From an uncultured Acetatifactor sp. (lineage in GTDB: Bacteria; Bacillota; Clostridia; Lachnospirales; Lachnospiraceae), in the NCBI GenBank assembly GCA_910584375.1, contig CAJUAH010000017.1, positions 57,664 to 87,877 on the forward strand: DNA of 30,214 nt. The letters are read 5' to 3'. Below, one piece after another: positions 15,008 through 23,024 of the stretch (the stretch's first letter is position 1; the number at the start of each line of letters is the position of its first letter). The position numbers and the translations under genes are program-made. The notes beneath the pieces are model-generated. The model was not told the DNA's origin. It saw nothing but the letters and a program-made list of their open reading frames with translations, and searched no databases.

Positions 15008-16729
15008 TTACTGGGAAACGGTGAACAGGGCGTAGAAGTATTCTTTTCTGGCCATCAGTTCGTCAAAGGTGCCGGTTTCCGCGATGTGGCCGTTTTTGAG
15101 GACGAGGATGCCGTCGTAACGGCGCAGCAGGCTTTCCTCCAGGGTGTGCGTCACGACGATGCGGGTGATGCCGCCTAAGTCAAGGATATCGTTGGAGACC
15201 TGGTAGGCGGTCTGGGCGTCCAGAGCGGCAGTCACCTCGTCCGCCAGCAGCACGGAGGATTGTTTCAGGAGGCTGCGGGCGATGGAAATCCGCTGCTTTT
15301 CGCCGCCGGACAGCCCGTTTCCGTTTTCCCCGCAGAGGTAGTCTTCCCCGCACCGGTTCAGCAGGGCGTTGAGGTGGGCCTGGCCGATGGCCCGGTCCAT
15401 TTCTTCCTGCCCGAAATCCCGGAACATGGTGACATTGTCCCGGATGGAGGCGTTGAACACAAAGACATTTTGCTGGATCACGGAGGTCAGCTCATACAGG
15501 GAATCGGGGGCTATATCCCTGAGTTCCATGCCGTCAAACAGGATGTTTCCCGTGTAGTTTAAGTCGGAGGCCATAAGCAGGCTCAGCAGTGTGGATTTGC
15601 CGCTGCCGCTGCCGCCCACGACGGCATAGGCCCGGCCCGCCTCAAATACCGCGGATAGGTGGTGCAGGACATTTTTGTCCCCATCGTAGCTGAAAGACAC
15701 ATCTTCCAGGCGGATGCCGCTTTCCAGCCGTGAAACTTGGGTTTTTCCGGTGGGAGTGGGATTCTTTTCCAGCGCATCCGCCAATTTGTCCACCAGTCCC
15801 AGCGCAGCCCTGCGGCTTGCCAGCAGTCCCGGCAATTCGGCGATGGGCTGGATCATAAAGTTCATCAGGTTCACGAACATGATTACCACGCCGGGGGTCA
15901 GGCCGTAGCCGGATAAAGCCAGGTATGTCCCGGCCAGGAACACGCCCAGCTGGGCGAAGATGCCCGTCACGGCGCCGATCATGCCCACGATGGTCTTGAT
16001 CCGGCGCATGCGGAATTTTTCTCCCTCAAGGGCGTCGTTGTTGGCGGAGAACAGGCGGAAGATTTCTTTTTCCGCCTTAAAGCTTTTGACTACCGAGAAT
16101 CCGCCAAGGCAATCGCTCAGAGCGGCGGTAAAGTCTCTGTTTCGGTCGGAAACTCTGCGCTGGGCGGTCTCCACTCTGTTTCCCACCAGCAGGGAGGAGA
16201 CGAGGGGCAGCAGGGTTATGGCTGCGGCGATCAGGGTCATCAGCGGGGAGTAGAGGAGCATCAGGCCCAGCGCGCCCGTGAAAGTGACGGCCTTGGAGAT
16301 CAGGGAGAGCTGCTGGGCCAGGTAATCCGATTCGATGCTGGCCGTATCGCTGGTCAGCGCCGAGAGATAAGTGGCGGTACTTTCGTCGCGAAAGGAGGAG
16401 ATACTTTTTTCGGTCAGTTTCCGAAAGGCAAATGTCCTATATCTGCTCACGGCGCGCCGGATAAAGCGGGGCTGGGAGACGTAGTCCAGCATGCAGGCCG
16501 CGACGCACAGCAGTACAAAGCCGCCGCTGATCGCCGTCAGGGTGCGCAGGGGCAGCGCGTCCGGGCTGCCCGAGGCTGCATCGATGAGCTGCTGCAGGAT
16601 CCAGGACAGGATCAGATTCAGTGTGCCAAAGGCCAGCGCGCCGATTGTCGCGATGCAAAGTGCAGGGATGTTTCCGTGATAGAATTCTGCCGTAAGTTGT
16701 TTCTTTAACGGTTTATTTTTTCTGTTCAT
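15008..16729 (-). CDS. ABC exporter half-transporter (permease-ATPase fusion), third system
   Basis: 573 residues from the ATG at 16729 (AAAGGA upstream). The frame runs open further upstream, but that part overlaps the XRE gene and is not membrane-like. Six helices lie in about 15-300, then the ATPase domain: Walker A GGSGSGKST, signature LSGGE at 473-477, Walker B LLADE with glutamate E498, and H-loop histidine H528. All catalytic residues are present, so it can work as a homodimer, unlike the other two exporters in the window. It overlaps the upstream XRE/TPR gene by 17 bp and is thus co-transcribed and translationally coupled with its probable regulator. Substrate unknown. Confidence 0.9.
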   Translation of the reverse strand: MNRKNKPLKKQLTAEFYHGNIPALCIATIGALAFGTLNLILSWILQQLIDAASGSPDALPLRTLTAISGGFVLLCVAACMLDYVSQPRFIRRAVSRYRTFAFRKLTEKSISSFRDESTATYLSALTSDTASIESDYLAQQLSLISKAVTFTGALGLMLLYSPLMTLIAAAITLLPLVSSLLVGNRVETAQRRVSDRNRDFTAALSDCLGGFSVVKSFKAEKEIFRLFSANNDALEGEKFRMRRIKTIVGMIGAVTGIFAQLGVFLAGTYLALSGYGLTPGVVIMFVNLMNFMIQPIAELPGLLASRRAALGLVDKLADALEKNPTPTGKTQVSRLESGIRLEDVSFSYDGDKNVLHHLSAVFEAGRAYAVVGGSGSGKSTLLSLLMASDLNYTGNILFDGMELRDIAPDSLYELTSVIQQNVFVFNASIRDNVTMFRDFGQEEMDRAIGQAHLNALLNRCGEDYLCGENGNGLSGGEKQRISIARSLLKQSSVLLADEVTAALDAQTAYQVSNDILDLGGITRIVVTHTLEESLLRRYDGILVLKNGHIAETGTFDELMARKEYFYALFTVSQ

Positions 16730-17795
16730 TTTCGTTGATTCCTTTCCACAGTGCGGACAGTGTTTCGTCCGCAAAAGAGGCAATGGTTTTCTGTATGCCG
16801 TCCGCGGCAGTCGGCCCCAGATCGTCGTGGGCGCTGGCCTCTTCTCCGTGGGTGACGAATCGAACCGCGTTGGTTTCATAGTTGGGGGCGGCGTCAAACT
16901 GCCGGGCCAGTTCTTTCGCGTCCCGGAGGACTCGGCAGGCGGCGGAGCTGTCGCCGCTTTTGCCGTATGCGTAGGCCAGGCAGACATAGAATGTACAGCT
17001 TATCCTATCCAGGAAATTGGGTCTGTCCGCCTCCCGCAGACCGGCAAGAATGCCTATCCCCCAGAGGAGGATGTCCTGGGCGGAAGAGTAGTCGCCCCGG
17101 TCGCAGAATACGTTTACATAGCCGACAATGATATGGATGAGGGCGGTTATGTTTTTCAGCAAAGCCGGTTCCAGAAAGGTTGCCGCCTCGCCGGGGCGGC
17201 CGCAGTCCGCCGCCAGGGACAGGCCGATTATGTGGTCGTATATGCCGCCCGCGTTATACTGTTTTAAGAGTTCCACGGCGCGGTCGCGCTCGCCCAGCGC
17301 CAGATGGATCCTCGCTATGCTGCCGTGGAGGGTCAGCTCATTGATCTCAGGGTCTGTATTCTGGGACAGCAGCAGGAGGGCACTTTGAAACAGCTCCAGT
17401 GCCCGCTCCAGCAGTTTGCTGTCCTGGGTTTCCGTTCCAAATACCTTGTATAGGACGGCGCTGTTGTAGACGATCTCAAAAGTGTTGGGATATTTTTTCA
17501 GCGCTTTTTCCGCCTCGGAGAGCCCAGACAGGTCTTTGCTGTGGCGATATTCTTTCAGACGCGTCGCAGTTGCTTTCAGACGGTTGTCTTTCATCTCATA
17601 GCCCAGCAGAACATCCACCGACGTGTCAAAAAAGTCCGCGATTTCCACAAGCAGGCGCAGTTCGGGAACCGATTGTCCGGATTCCCATTTATATACGGCT
17701 CCCACGGTCACGCCCAGCACTTCGGCAAGCTGCTCCTGGGTCAGGGATCTCTGTTTTCGGAAAGCGCGGATATTTTCCGCCAGTTTCAGGGTCAT
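16713..17795 (-). CDS. XRE-family HTH regulator with TPR-like C-terminal domain
   Basis: 360 residues. The N-terminal 60 form a textbook HTH (LAENIRAFRKQRSLTQEQLA, GVTVGAVYKWESGQSVPE). The remainder is helical with TPR-type repeats (residues about 75-300), used by related regulators to bind peptides or partners. The ATG at 17795 follows AAAGGAGGT and a near-consensus promoter. The end of the gene overlaps the third ABC exporter by 17 bp, so the regulator and exporter form an operon; a natural guess is autoregulation and control of export in response to the ABC substrate. It is transcribed away from the CRISPR/Kiwa operon and probably unrelated to it. Confidence 0.87.
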   Translation of the reverse strand: MTLKLAENIRAFRKQRSLTQEQLAEVLGVTVGAVYKWESGQSVPELRLLVEIADFFDTSVDVLLGYEMKDNRLKATATRLKEYRHSKDLSGLSEAEKALKKYPNTFEIVYNSAVLYKVFGTETQDSKLLERALELFQSALLLLSQNTDPEINELTLHGSIARIHLALGERDRAVELLKQYNAGGIYDHIIGLSLAADCGRPGEAATFLEPALLKNITALIHIIVGYVNVFCDRGDYSSAQDILLWGIGILAGLREADRPNFLDRISCTFYVCLAYAYGKSGDSSAACRVLRDAKELARQFDAAPNYETNAVRFVTHGEEASAHDDLGPTAADGIQKTIASFADETLSALWKGINENEQKK

Positions 17796-17826
17796 GGGAT
17801 TACCTCCTTTTGGTTGGTATGGGGGT

Positions 17827-17855
17827 ATTATAGCAGATAGAGGAGAGGATGTGAA
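17827..17855 (-). promoter_or_regulatory. Sigma-A promoter of the XRE-ABC operon
   Basis: On the minus strand TTCACA (17850-17855) and TATAAT (17827-17832), with a 17-bp spacer. One mismatch to consensus. Transcription would start about 25 bp before the AAAGGAGG site of the XRE gene. Confidence 0.75.
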
Positions 17856-17921
17856 CGTACTGCTCGTACTGATTGCAGGCTGATTATTATACTGTTGGTA
17901 TGGGGATGGGGAAGATGCCGT

Positions 17922-17963
17922 AAAATATTTTACCCCTCGGAAAAGAAGGGGGTAAAATATTTT
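17922..17963 (-). terminator. 15-bp perfect hairpin ending the CRISPR-like regulatory RNA
   Basis: AAAATATTTTACCCC (17922-17936) and GGGGTAAAATATTTT (17949-17963) are perfect inverted repeats with a 12-nt loop. On the minus strand the 3' arm ends in a U-rich stretch. It lies after the pseudo-repeat/spacer unit at 17964-18016 and before the XRE promoter, where a terminator for a short minus-strand RNA would be expected. Confidence 0.6.
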
Positions 17964-18021
17964 GCGACGACATTATTCATATTACTTCTAATATTTCAAT
18001 CCACAGCTGAACTGACAAAAT
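17922..18021 (-). ncRNA. Candidate CRISPR-like autoregulatory RNA (CreR-type: degenerate repeat + guide)
   Basis: On the minus strand a degenerate CRISPR repeat runs 18016 to 17993. It starts GTCA and ends TGTGGATTGAAA, the first four and the 12-base handle portion of the array's 32-bp repeat; the strong central hairpin is replaced by a weak CAG/CTG stem. The following bases act as a guide: (T)ATTAGAAGT and onward. The same TATTAGAAGT occurs on the + strand at 18119-18128, a few bases before the -35 of the defence operon, flanked by TTT (18117-18119), close to the type I-C TTC PAM. Partial identity continues beyond the seed. A promoter lies upstream and a hairpin downstream. Known CreR RNAs guide Cascade to repress cas promoters; that this is one is inference. 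Confidence 0.55.
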
Positions 18022-18027
18022 AATTTT

Positions 18028-18056
18028 ATCATATATAGTGCTATAAGTAAATGCAA
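18028..18056 (-). promoter_or_regulatory. Candidate promoter for the CRISPR-like regulatory RNA
   Basis: On the minus strand TTGCAT (18051-18056) and TATGAT (18028-18033), with a 17-bp spacer. Transcription would begin near 18021, a few bases before the degenerate repeat, so the RNA would start almost exactly at the repeat. The region is AT-rich, which makes chance promoter-like matches easier. Confidence 0.45.
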
Positions 18057-18159
18057 TTTATTATACGGTAATTTTTAAAAAATTTCTTCATTAGCGGTAA
18101 CAAGAAAAATAGTTTATTTATTAGAAGTTAAAATGAAATATCTAGTTTTGAATATTGCG

Positions 18160-18188
18160 TTGACATGTAAAAACCAATGGTATATAAT
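18160..18188 (+). promoter_or_regulatory. Consensus sigma-A promoter of the Kiwa/cas operon
   Basis: TTGACA (18160-18165) and TATAAT (18183-18188) match the consensus exactly with a 17-bp spacer, in the 470-bp gap 17796-18265. A promoter this strong ahead of a defence operon suggests that repression is needed. The putative guide target at 18120-18153 ends just upstream of the -35, so bound Cascade would collide with RNA polymerase. Confidence 0.85.
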
Positions 18189-18265
18189 ACAGTAAAAGCG
18201 CAAAGAAAAATATATATCATAGTTTTGCTTATTGAACGATAACAGAGTGGAGGATATATGATGCT

Positions 18266-18802
18266 ATGATAAATACATTTCAGAAACTAATCTACAAAAT
18301 AAGTTGCGTTGCTCCCATATGTATTATTTTAGCAATCATCTTATATACACAGGGGATACATATGGCAGTTTGCATATTATTAGGATTTGCCGGTTTTGCC
18401 AGTTGTGTTTACGCGGTGGTTTTCATCAAGCTATGTGAAAAGAAATTGTCTGTTCTCGAGATTACGATAGTGAACATTTCACAGAAAGATTCTGAGGTAT
18501 TCGTATATCTCGCTACATACTTGATTCCACTGATCGGTGTGTTTGGGGAAAATTATTTGCCTGTCTGGATATTGGTTGCGGTGGGAGTGATCGTCCTGGG
18601 AGTCAGAACAAGTAATTTAGGCTTTTGCCCAATTTTGCTGCTGGCAGGTTATCATTGTTACCAGGCTGAATTATCCACGGGGACAGAATGTGTTCTTATC
18701 AGCAGGAAAAGGGGAGTGCGGAACAGTAAACAGATCGGACAGGCTATTCGTATCAGTGATACGTTAATGCTGGCACAGACAGGAGGGAAGAAAAATGTTT
18801 GA
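18266..18802 (+). CDS. kwaA: Four-helix membrane protein, probable Kiwa component KwaA
   Basis: 178 residues. Two hydrophobic helical pairs are visible (about 14-28 and 33-55; about 78-93 and 98-125), followed by a basic, soluble C-terminal tail of about 45 residues. Size, four-helix layout and position directly before a DUF4868-like gene match KwaA, the membrane subunit of the Kiwa anti-phage system, which acts with KwaB at sites of phage attachment. Identification rests mainly on its partner; membrane proteins of this size are hard to assign by eye. The gene is AT-rich compared with the cas genes, suggesting separate origin. GGAGG at 18249-18253 is 12 bases from the ATG, and a three-codon ORF (ATG ATG CTA TGA, from 18258) overlaps the start. 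It overlaps kwaB by 8 bp. Confidence 0.6.
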   Translation: MINTFQKLIYKISCVAPICIILAIILYTQGIHMAVCILLGFAGFASCVYAVVFIKLCEKKLSVLEITIVNISQKDSEVFVYLATYLIPLIGVFGENYLPVWILVAVGVIVLGVRTSNLGFCPILLLAGYHCYQAELSTGTECVLISRKRGVRNSKQIGQAIRISDTLMLAQTGGKKNV

Positions 18803-19667
18803 AAATGCATCGGTAATGGTTTTGCTACAGGGCAAAGAAAAGCTGGAAATATGTAAGATAGAAACGGATAAAAAAGCCCAGGCAGCTATCTGTAAAAGCT
18901 ATGCGGAGGCTTCCGGCTGGATGCTTAAAGGGACAGAGTATGTTTCTTTTGACGGGAATTACAGTCCCGATGCGGATGAAACACTGTGCATCAATCAATT
19001 CGCACTGGACGAAATAATAAAGGAGGCGGTGGAAACTCCTGCCGGCGTAGAGTCCTTTGCCCCCGAAAATACAAACAGCGACAACATTAAGGCGATTTTT
19101 GTGGGAGAAATTTGTGAAGGCAGAATGGTTATAGCGTTCCAAAAATTCAAAAAAGAACAGTATATAAGCGTGAAAGGTATTAACCTGTTCTTTGACAGAG
19201 ACACCTTTGTGCAGGAGAAACGTTTTGGAATCACTATTTCGGATGAAGTGGATTGTATATATGAAGACGGCAGACTGCTGTTTAAGTCTTTTTTTATGGC
19301 AAGGCAGATATTCAGTCTGATGAAATATTACCGCGAGGCGACGCAGGGAGAGGTGGAGCGTTTTACACAGATGAAAGAATTGTCGCTGGACAGCGCCGAA
19401 ATGTTTATAGGACAAGCAGACAGCCGGGTGCGCAAGAAAGTGGCATCTATTATGGATTCGGGAGTGCTGGAGAGATTTTCGGCCCGGGATATCCAGAAAA
19501 TAGGCAGACAGGCGGGTATTGATGTGGCAATCCGGGATAAAAAAATTGTGATTCCCGCTGAAAAAAAGAAGATGAAGATCATCCTGGGTTTTCTGGATGA
19601 GGAAGTATATAAGGGTTCTTTTTCCAATATTACCTATATCACAAATTCCAAGAGATCGGTAAGGTGA
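18795..19667 (+). CDS. kwaB: DUF4868-like protein, probable Kiwa component KwaB
   Basis: 290 residues, start behind AGGAGGG. The central part has the pattern of DUF4868 proteins: MVIAFQKFKKEQYISVKG, then ISDEVDCIYEDGRLLFKSFFMARQIFSLMKYY, a beta-rich core with an Asp/phenylalanine block leading into a helix. The C-terminal third is helical and basic (VRKKVASIMDSG, RDIQKIGRQAGIDVAIRDKK). KwaB is the DNA-binding effector of Kiwa and forms a membrane-bound complex with KwaA. It overlaps the preceding membrane-protein gene by 8 bp, the normal kwaAB order. What is unusual is its place as second gene of a type I-C cas operon, 34 bp before cas3, sharing the cas promoter. Alternative: an unrelated CRISPR-accessory protein. 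Confidence 0.65.
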   Translation: MFENASVMVLLQGKEKLEICKIETDKKAQAAICKSYAEASGWMLKGTEYVSFDGNYSPDADETLCINQFALDEIIKEAVETPAGVESFAPENTNSDNIKAIFVGEICEGRMVIAFQKFKKEQYISVKGINLFFDRDTFVQEKRFGITISDEVDCIYEDGRLLFKSFFMARQIFSLMKYYREATQGEVERFTQMKELSLDSAEMFIGQADSRVRKKVASIMDSGVLERFSARDIQKIGRQAGIDVAIRDKKIVIPAEKKKMKIILGFLDEEVYKGSFSNITYITNSKRSVR

Positions 19668-19701
19668 TTTCAGCAATAGCGTGGAAAAGAGGGATACAAA
19701 A

Positions 19702-22239
19702 GTGAAAACAAAGATCGCGCACGTAGACGAAACAGAGAACGGAATCATTGTACAGGACTTAAAGGATCATTTGCTCCATGTGGCGGCGCTATGCCGGGGC
19801 TACATGGAGCAAATGGGCTGCCCGGCCATGGGATATCTGGTGGGGCTTTCGCATGACGCAGGCAAGGCGGGGGCATCTTTTCAGAAACGAATGGAAGTCA
19901 TCGCGTCCGGGCAGCCGGACCCGGGGCAAAAAGGGGGACATGCGTCTGCCGGAGCGGTGCTGCTGCACAGATTGGGCGGGGAGCAAAATGACCTGTATAG
20001 AGGGTTTGCAATGCAGGCCATGTGCGAGGCTATTTTTTCTCATCATGCGGCCCTGCCGGACAATATCTCGCCGCAGGGGGAGGATGGCTATAAGGCCAGA
20101 TTACAGTGTGACGAGGCGGAATATCAGGAGATACAGGAGTACTTTCTGCAGGAAATCATCTCCAGGGAGGAACTGGACAGGCTTTTACGTCTGGCCTATG
20201 GGGAGGCGGAAGTTCTCTTCAAGAGAATAATAACCTATGCGGGCATGGACAGTAAGGAACGTTTCTTTTTCTTGGGAATGGCGGAAAAAATATTGTTGTC
20301 TGCCCTGATCGACGCCGACTGGCTGGACAGCGCTACCAGCACGGAATCGGCGGTGCAGTCGGCGGCGAAGGCTTTTGAGGAGATATTGCGCGCGGAGACA
20401 GGGGGAGAAGAAAATCGCGCGGACAGGCAAGAACTGTTTACTTATTTTCTGGAAAATCTGGAGAAGAAACTGGGAAAAATGGGTTGTCCTGACAAGCCGA
20501 TCAATGCCTGGAGAAATTATATCTCCGACAAATGCAAAGAGGCGGGAGACAGAAAAGGCGGGGTTTATACGCTTTCCTGCCCCACAGGCGCAGGGAAGAC
20601 GCTGGCGGTGACACGCTTTGCGCTCACCCATTGTATCCGGCAGGGCAAGGATAAGATATTCTATATCATTCCGTATTTGTCCATTATCGATCAGACGGCT
20701 AAGAGTATAAAGGAGGCATTGGGGCGAGACAACCAAGGCAATCGGGACGAACGGGTGGAGAACAATGTTCTGGAGCTGCATTCCCAGGTGGAGAGCCGCG
20801 ATGGCAGGGAAGACCCGGGCCAGACGACCGGGGAGAAGACAGAATTGTCCAGGAAAGGCGATTTCTGGACCCAGAGAATGGCGGAACCGATCGTACTGAC
20901 TACCATGGTGCGTTTTCTGAATACTTTTTTTGCCCAGGGAACCCGTAATCTGCGCCCGGCGCATCAGTTTCAAAATGCGGTGCTCATCTTTGATGAGGTG
21001 CAGACTCTTCCTATCCGGCAGATTGCTTTATTTAACAGCCTGATCAATTACCTGACAGAATTTTGCGGCTGTACCTGCGTATTGTGTACTGCCACGCAGC
21101 CGCTGCTCGGGGAGACGGTAAAGCCCACATATCCTGTCAGGATGGCGGCCCCTGCGCCGTTGGTCACGCTCCCGCCACAGGCAAGGGAGAGTTTCAGGCG
21201 GGTGGAGGTGCAGTCGAAGGTGAAAACCGCTGGCTACACTGCGGAAGAATTGGCAGATTTCATATGGGAGAAGGCAGGGGAAAACGGGAATGCGCTGGCG
21301 ATCCTTAATACCCGGAATTGTGCGCTGACCCTATACAGAGAGGTGGCAAAGAGAGCCGGGGAAGAGTTCAAAGTATATTATCTTTCCACCAAGCTTTATG
21401 CGGCGCACCGCAAAGAGATCATCGAGGAGGTGCGGGAGGCTTTGGCGGACGGCGGGAAGATTATTGTCGTCAGCACCCAGTTGATCGAGGCGGGGATCGA
21501 TTTTGATTTTTCCTGCGTGATCCGTTCGCTGGCCGGAATGGATTCTGTCATTCAGGCGGCGGGGAGATGCAACAGAGAGGGATTGCGGGGCGTGGAGACC
21601 ACATACATTGTCAATCCCTGTGAGGAGTTGGAATCGCTGAGCCGACTGAAGGATATCAGGGAGGGGGCGGATGCGTCTTTAAGGCTCCTTGGGGAGTTTG
21701 AGAAAGATGCGCAGAGTTTCGACGGGGAATTGCTGTCGGAGGAGGCGGTGCAGGACTACTTCACCAATTATTTCTGGAGGAGGCATAAGGAGATGGTCTA
21801 TCTACTTAAAGGGTACGGTTCCTCTTCCCTTTATGACCTGCTTGCGGACAACAGTAGCCTGGTCAAGTCGGGCAAAGCGCACAAAAACTATGAAGTAAAA
21901 GTACTGAACCAGGCATTCCGCACGGCAGCAGAACAGTATCGCGTCATTGAAGAAGGGGGGAATTCCGTCTTCGTGCCCAGGGGTCGGGGAAAGGAAATCT
22001 GGGACGAGATACAGAACCTTAGAAAATCAAATAATACAGAGTATGAACAGATAAAAGAACTCTTAAAGCAGGCGCAGCAATATGTGGTAAACCTGCGGGA
22101 CAATGAGATCAAAGAGCTGGGAAAGGGGGTCGTACAGTGGGAGGATGAGATGGGAATGTATGTCTTGAATGAGATGTACTATGATGAAAAAGCCGGGATC
22201 ACCGGTGAGATCGGCGATATGCCGTATTGCGGATTTTGA
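19702..22239 (+). CDS. cas3: Cas3 HD nuclease-helicase (type I-C)
   Basis: 845 residues from GTG at 19702 (GAGGG eight bases upstream); the frame also opens at a GTG at 19681, which has a poorer ribosome-binding site. The N-terminal HD nuclease shows KDHLLHVA and GLSHDAGKAG (H51-D52) and a later HHAALP. The SF2 helicase follows: Walker A CPTGAGKT near 292-299, DEVQ (DEAD-box form, near 430), TATQP (motif III), STQLIEAGIDF near 590 and QAAGRCNREG near 617 (motifs V/VI). All key residues are present. Cascade recruits Cas3 to unwind and degrade target DNA. It is the third gene of the operon here because the two Kiwa-like genes precede it. Confidence 0.96.
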   Translation: MKTKIAHVDETENGIIVQDLKDHLLHVAALCRGYMEQMGCPAMGYLVGLSHDAGKAGASFQKRMEVIASGQPDPGQKGGHASAGAVLLHRLGGEQNDLYRGFAMQAMCEAIFSHHAALPDNISPQGEDGYKARLQCDEAEYQEIQEYFLQEIISREELDRLLRLAYGEAEVLFKRIITYAGMDSKERFFFLGMAEKILLSALIDADWLDSATSTESAVQSAAKAFEEILRAETGGEENRADRQELFTYFLENLEKKLGKMGCPDKPINAWRNYISDKCKEAGDRKGGVYTLSCPTGAGKTLAVTRFALTHCIRQGKDKIFYIIPYLSIIDQTAKSIKEALGRDNQGNRDERVENNVLELHSQVESRDGREDPGQTTGEKTELSRKGDFWTQRMAEPIVLTTMVRFLNTFFAQGTRNLRPAHQFQNAVLIFDEVQTLPIRQIALFNSLINYLTEFCGCTCVLCTATQPLLGETVKPTYPVRMAAPAPLVTLPPQARESFRRVEVQSKVKTAGYTAEELADFIWEKAGENGNALAILNTRNCALTLYREVAKRAGEEFKVYYLSTKLYAAHRKEIIEEVREALADGGKIIVVSTQLIEAGIDFDFSCVIRSLAGMDSVIQAAGRCNREGLRGVETTYIVNPCEELESLSRLKDIREGADASLRLLGEFEKDAQSFDGELLSEEAVQDYFTNYFWRRHKEMVYLLKGYGSSSLYDLLADNSSLVKSGKAHKNYEVKVLNQAFRTAAEQYRVIEEGGNSVFVPRGRGKEIWDEIQNLRKSNNTEYEQIKELLKQAQQYVVNLRDNEIKELGKGVVQWEDEMGMYVLNEMYYDEKAGITGEIGDMPYCGF

Positions 22240-22292
22240 GCGACAGTATAATGTTGGGACTAAAAACAAAGCTCAAAACAGAAAGGAGGAGC

Positions 22293-23024
22293 ATGGAAAA
22301 GGAAAACAGCATTACATTTGCGCTGACAGGACGGCGTGCGCTTTTTACGGACCCTGTCAGCAAAGTGGGCGGAGAGAAATTTACCTATCAGGTGCCGACA
22401 TACCAGGCATTGAAAGGCGTGTTGGAAAGCATTTACTGGAAGCCCACGCTGGTCTGGATCGTGGACAGGGTGCGCGTGATGAACCTCATCCGTTCTGAGT
22501 CCCAGGCGGTCAGACCCATTGACTACGGCGGGGGCAATACTCTGTCCATCTACACATATCTTGCGGATGTGGAATATCAGGTACAGGCGCATTTCGTGTG
22601 GAATGAGAACCGGCCCGACCTAGCCGGAGACAGGAACGAAAACAAACATTACTTTATCGCGAAACGCGCTCTGGAAAAGGGGGGCCGGAGGGATATTTTT
22701 CTGGGAACCAGGGAATGCCAGGGGTATGTGGAGCCCTGCGATTTTGACAGTGGAGCAGGAGCGTATGACGACAGGGATGATATCCCGCTGGGGCTGATGT
22801 TCCATGGATTCACTTACCCCGATGAGGCGGAGAGAGCGGAGGAAAAGGGCAAGTTGACGGCGCGCTTTTTTTACCCGGTAATGAATAGGGGGATTATTAC
22901 CTTTCCCGCCCCGGAGGATTGTTCCATTCGCCGCATACTGGCGGATCAAACGCCCAGGGAGTTTCGTCCGGGCAAAAATGTGACCTTTGCGGGAGGAGGT
23001 GCGCTGGATGAGCTGGCTGAATGA
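22293..23024 (+). CDS. cas5c: Cas5c (Cas5d) crRNA-processing endoribonuclease, type I-C
   Basis: 243 residues from the ATG at 22293 (AAAGGAGG upstream); the longer open frame from 22227 has no ribosome-binding site. In type I-C there is no Cas6, and Cas5c cleaves the repeat hairpin to make crRNAs with an 11-nt 5' handle, staying bound as part of Cascade. Residues Y48, K118 and H119 (SIYWKP, ENKHYF) align with the catalytic Tyr/Lys/His triad described for Bacillus Cas5d, two positions displaced. The RAMP-like N-terminus (SITFALTGRRALFTDPVSK) is typical. The stop overlaps the cas8c start by 17 bp. Confidence 0.95.
   Translation: MEKENSITFALTGRRALFTDPVSKVGGEKFTYQVPTYQALKGVLESIYWKPTLVWIVDRVRVMNLIRSESQAVRPIDYGGGNTLSIYTYLADVEYQVQAHFVWNENRPDLAGDRNENKHYFIAKRALEKGGRRDIFLGTRECQGYVEPCDFDSGAGAYDDRDDIPLGLMFHGFTYPDEAERAEEKGKLTARFFYPVMNRGIITFPAPEDCSIRRILADQTPREFRPGKNVTFAGGGALDELAE

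Noticed and set aside
16730..16987. N-terminal extension of the third ABC protein from 16987
   Set aside because: The added 86 residues are Pro/Thr-rich, overlap the XRE gene and precede no membrane-domain feature; the ATG at 16729 has a ribosome-binding site and a typical exporter start.
18825..19748. 307-codon minus-strand open frame opposite the kwaB-like gene
   Set aside because: The + frame has a proper ribosome-binding site, an overlap with its upstream neighbour and DUF4868-like pattern; the minus product looks like random antisense sequence.
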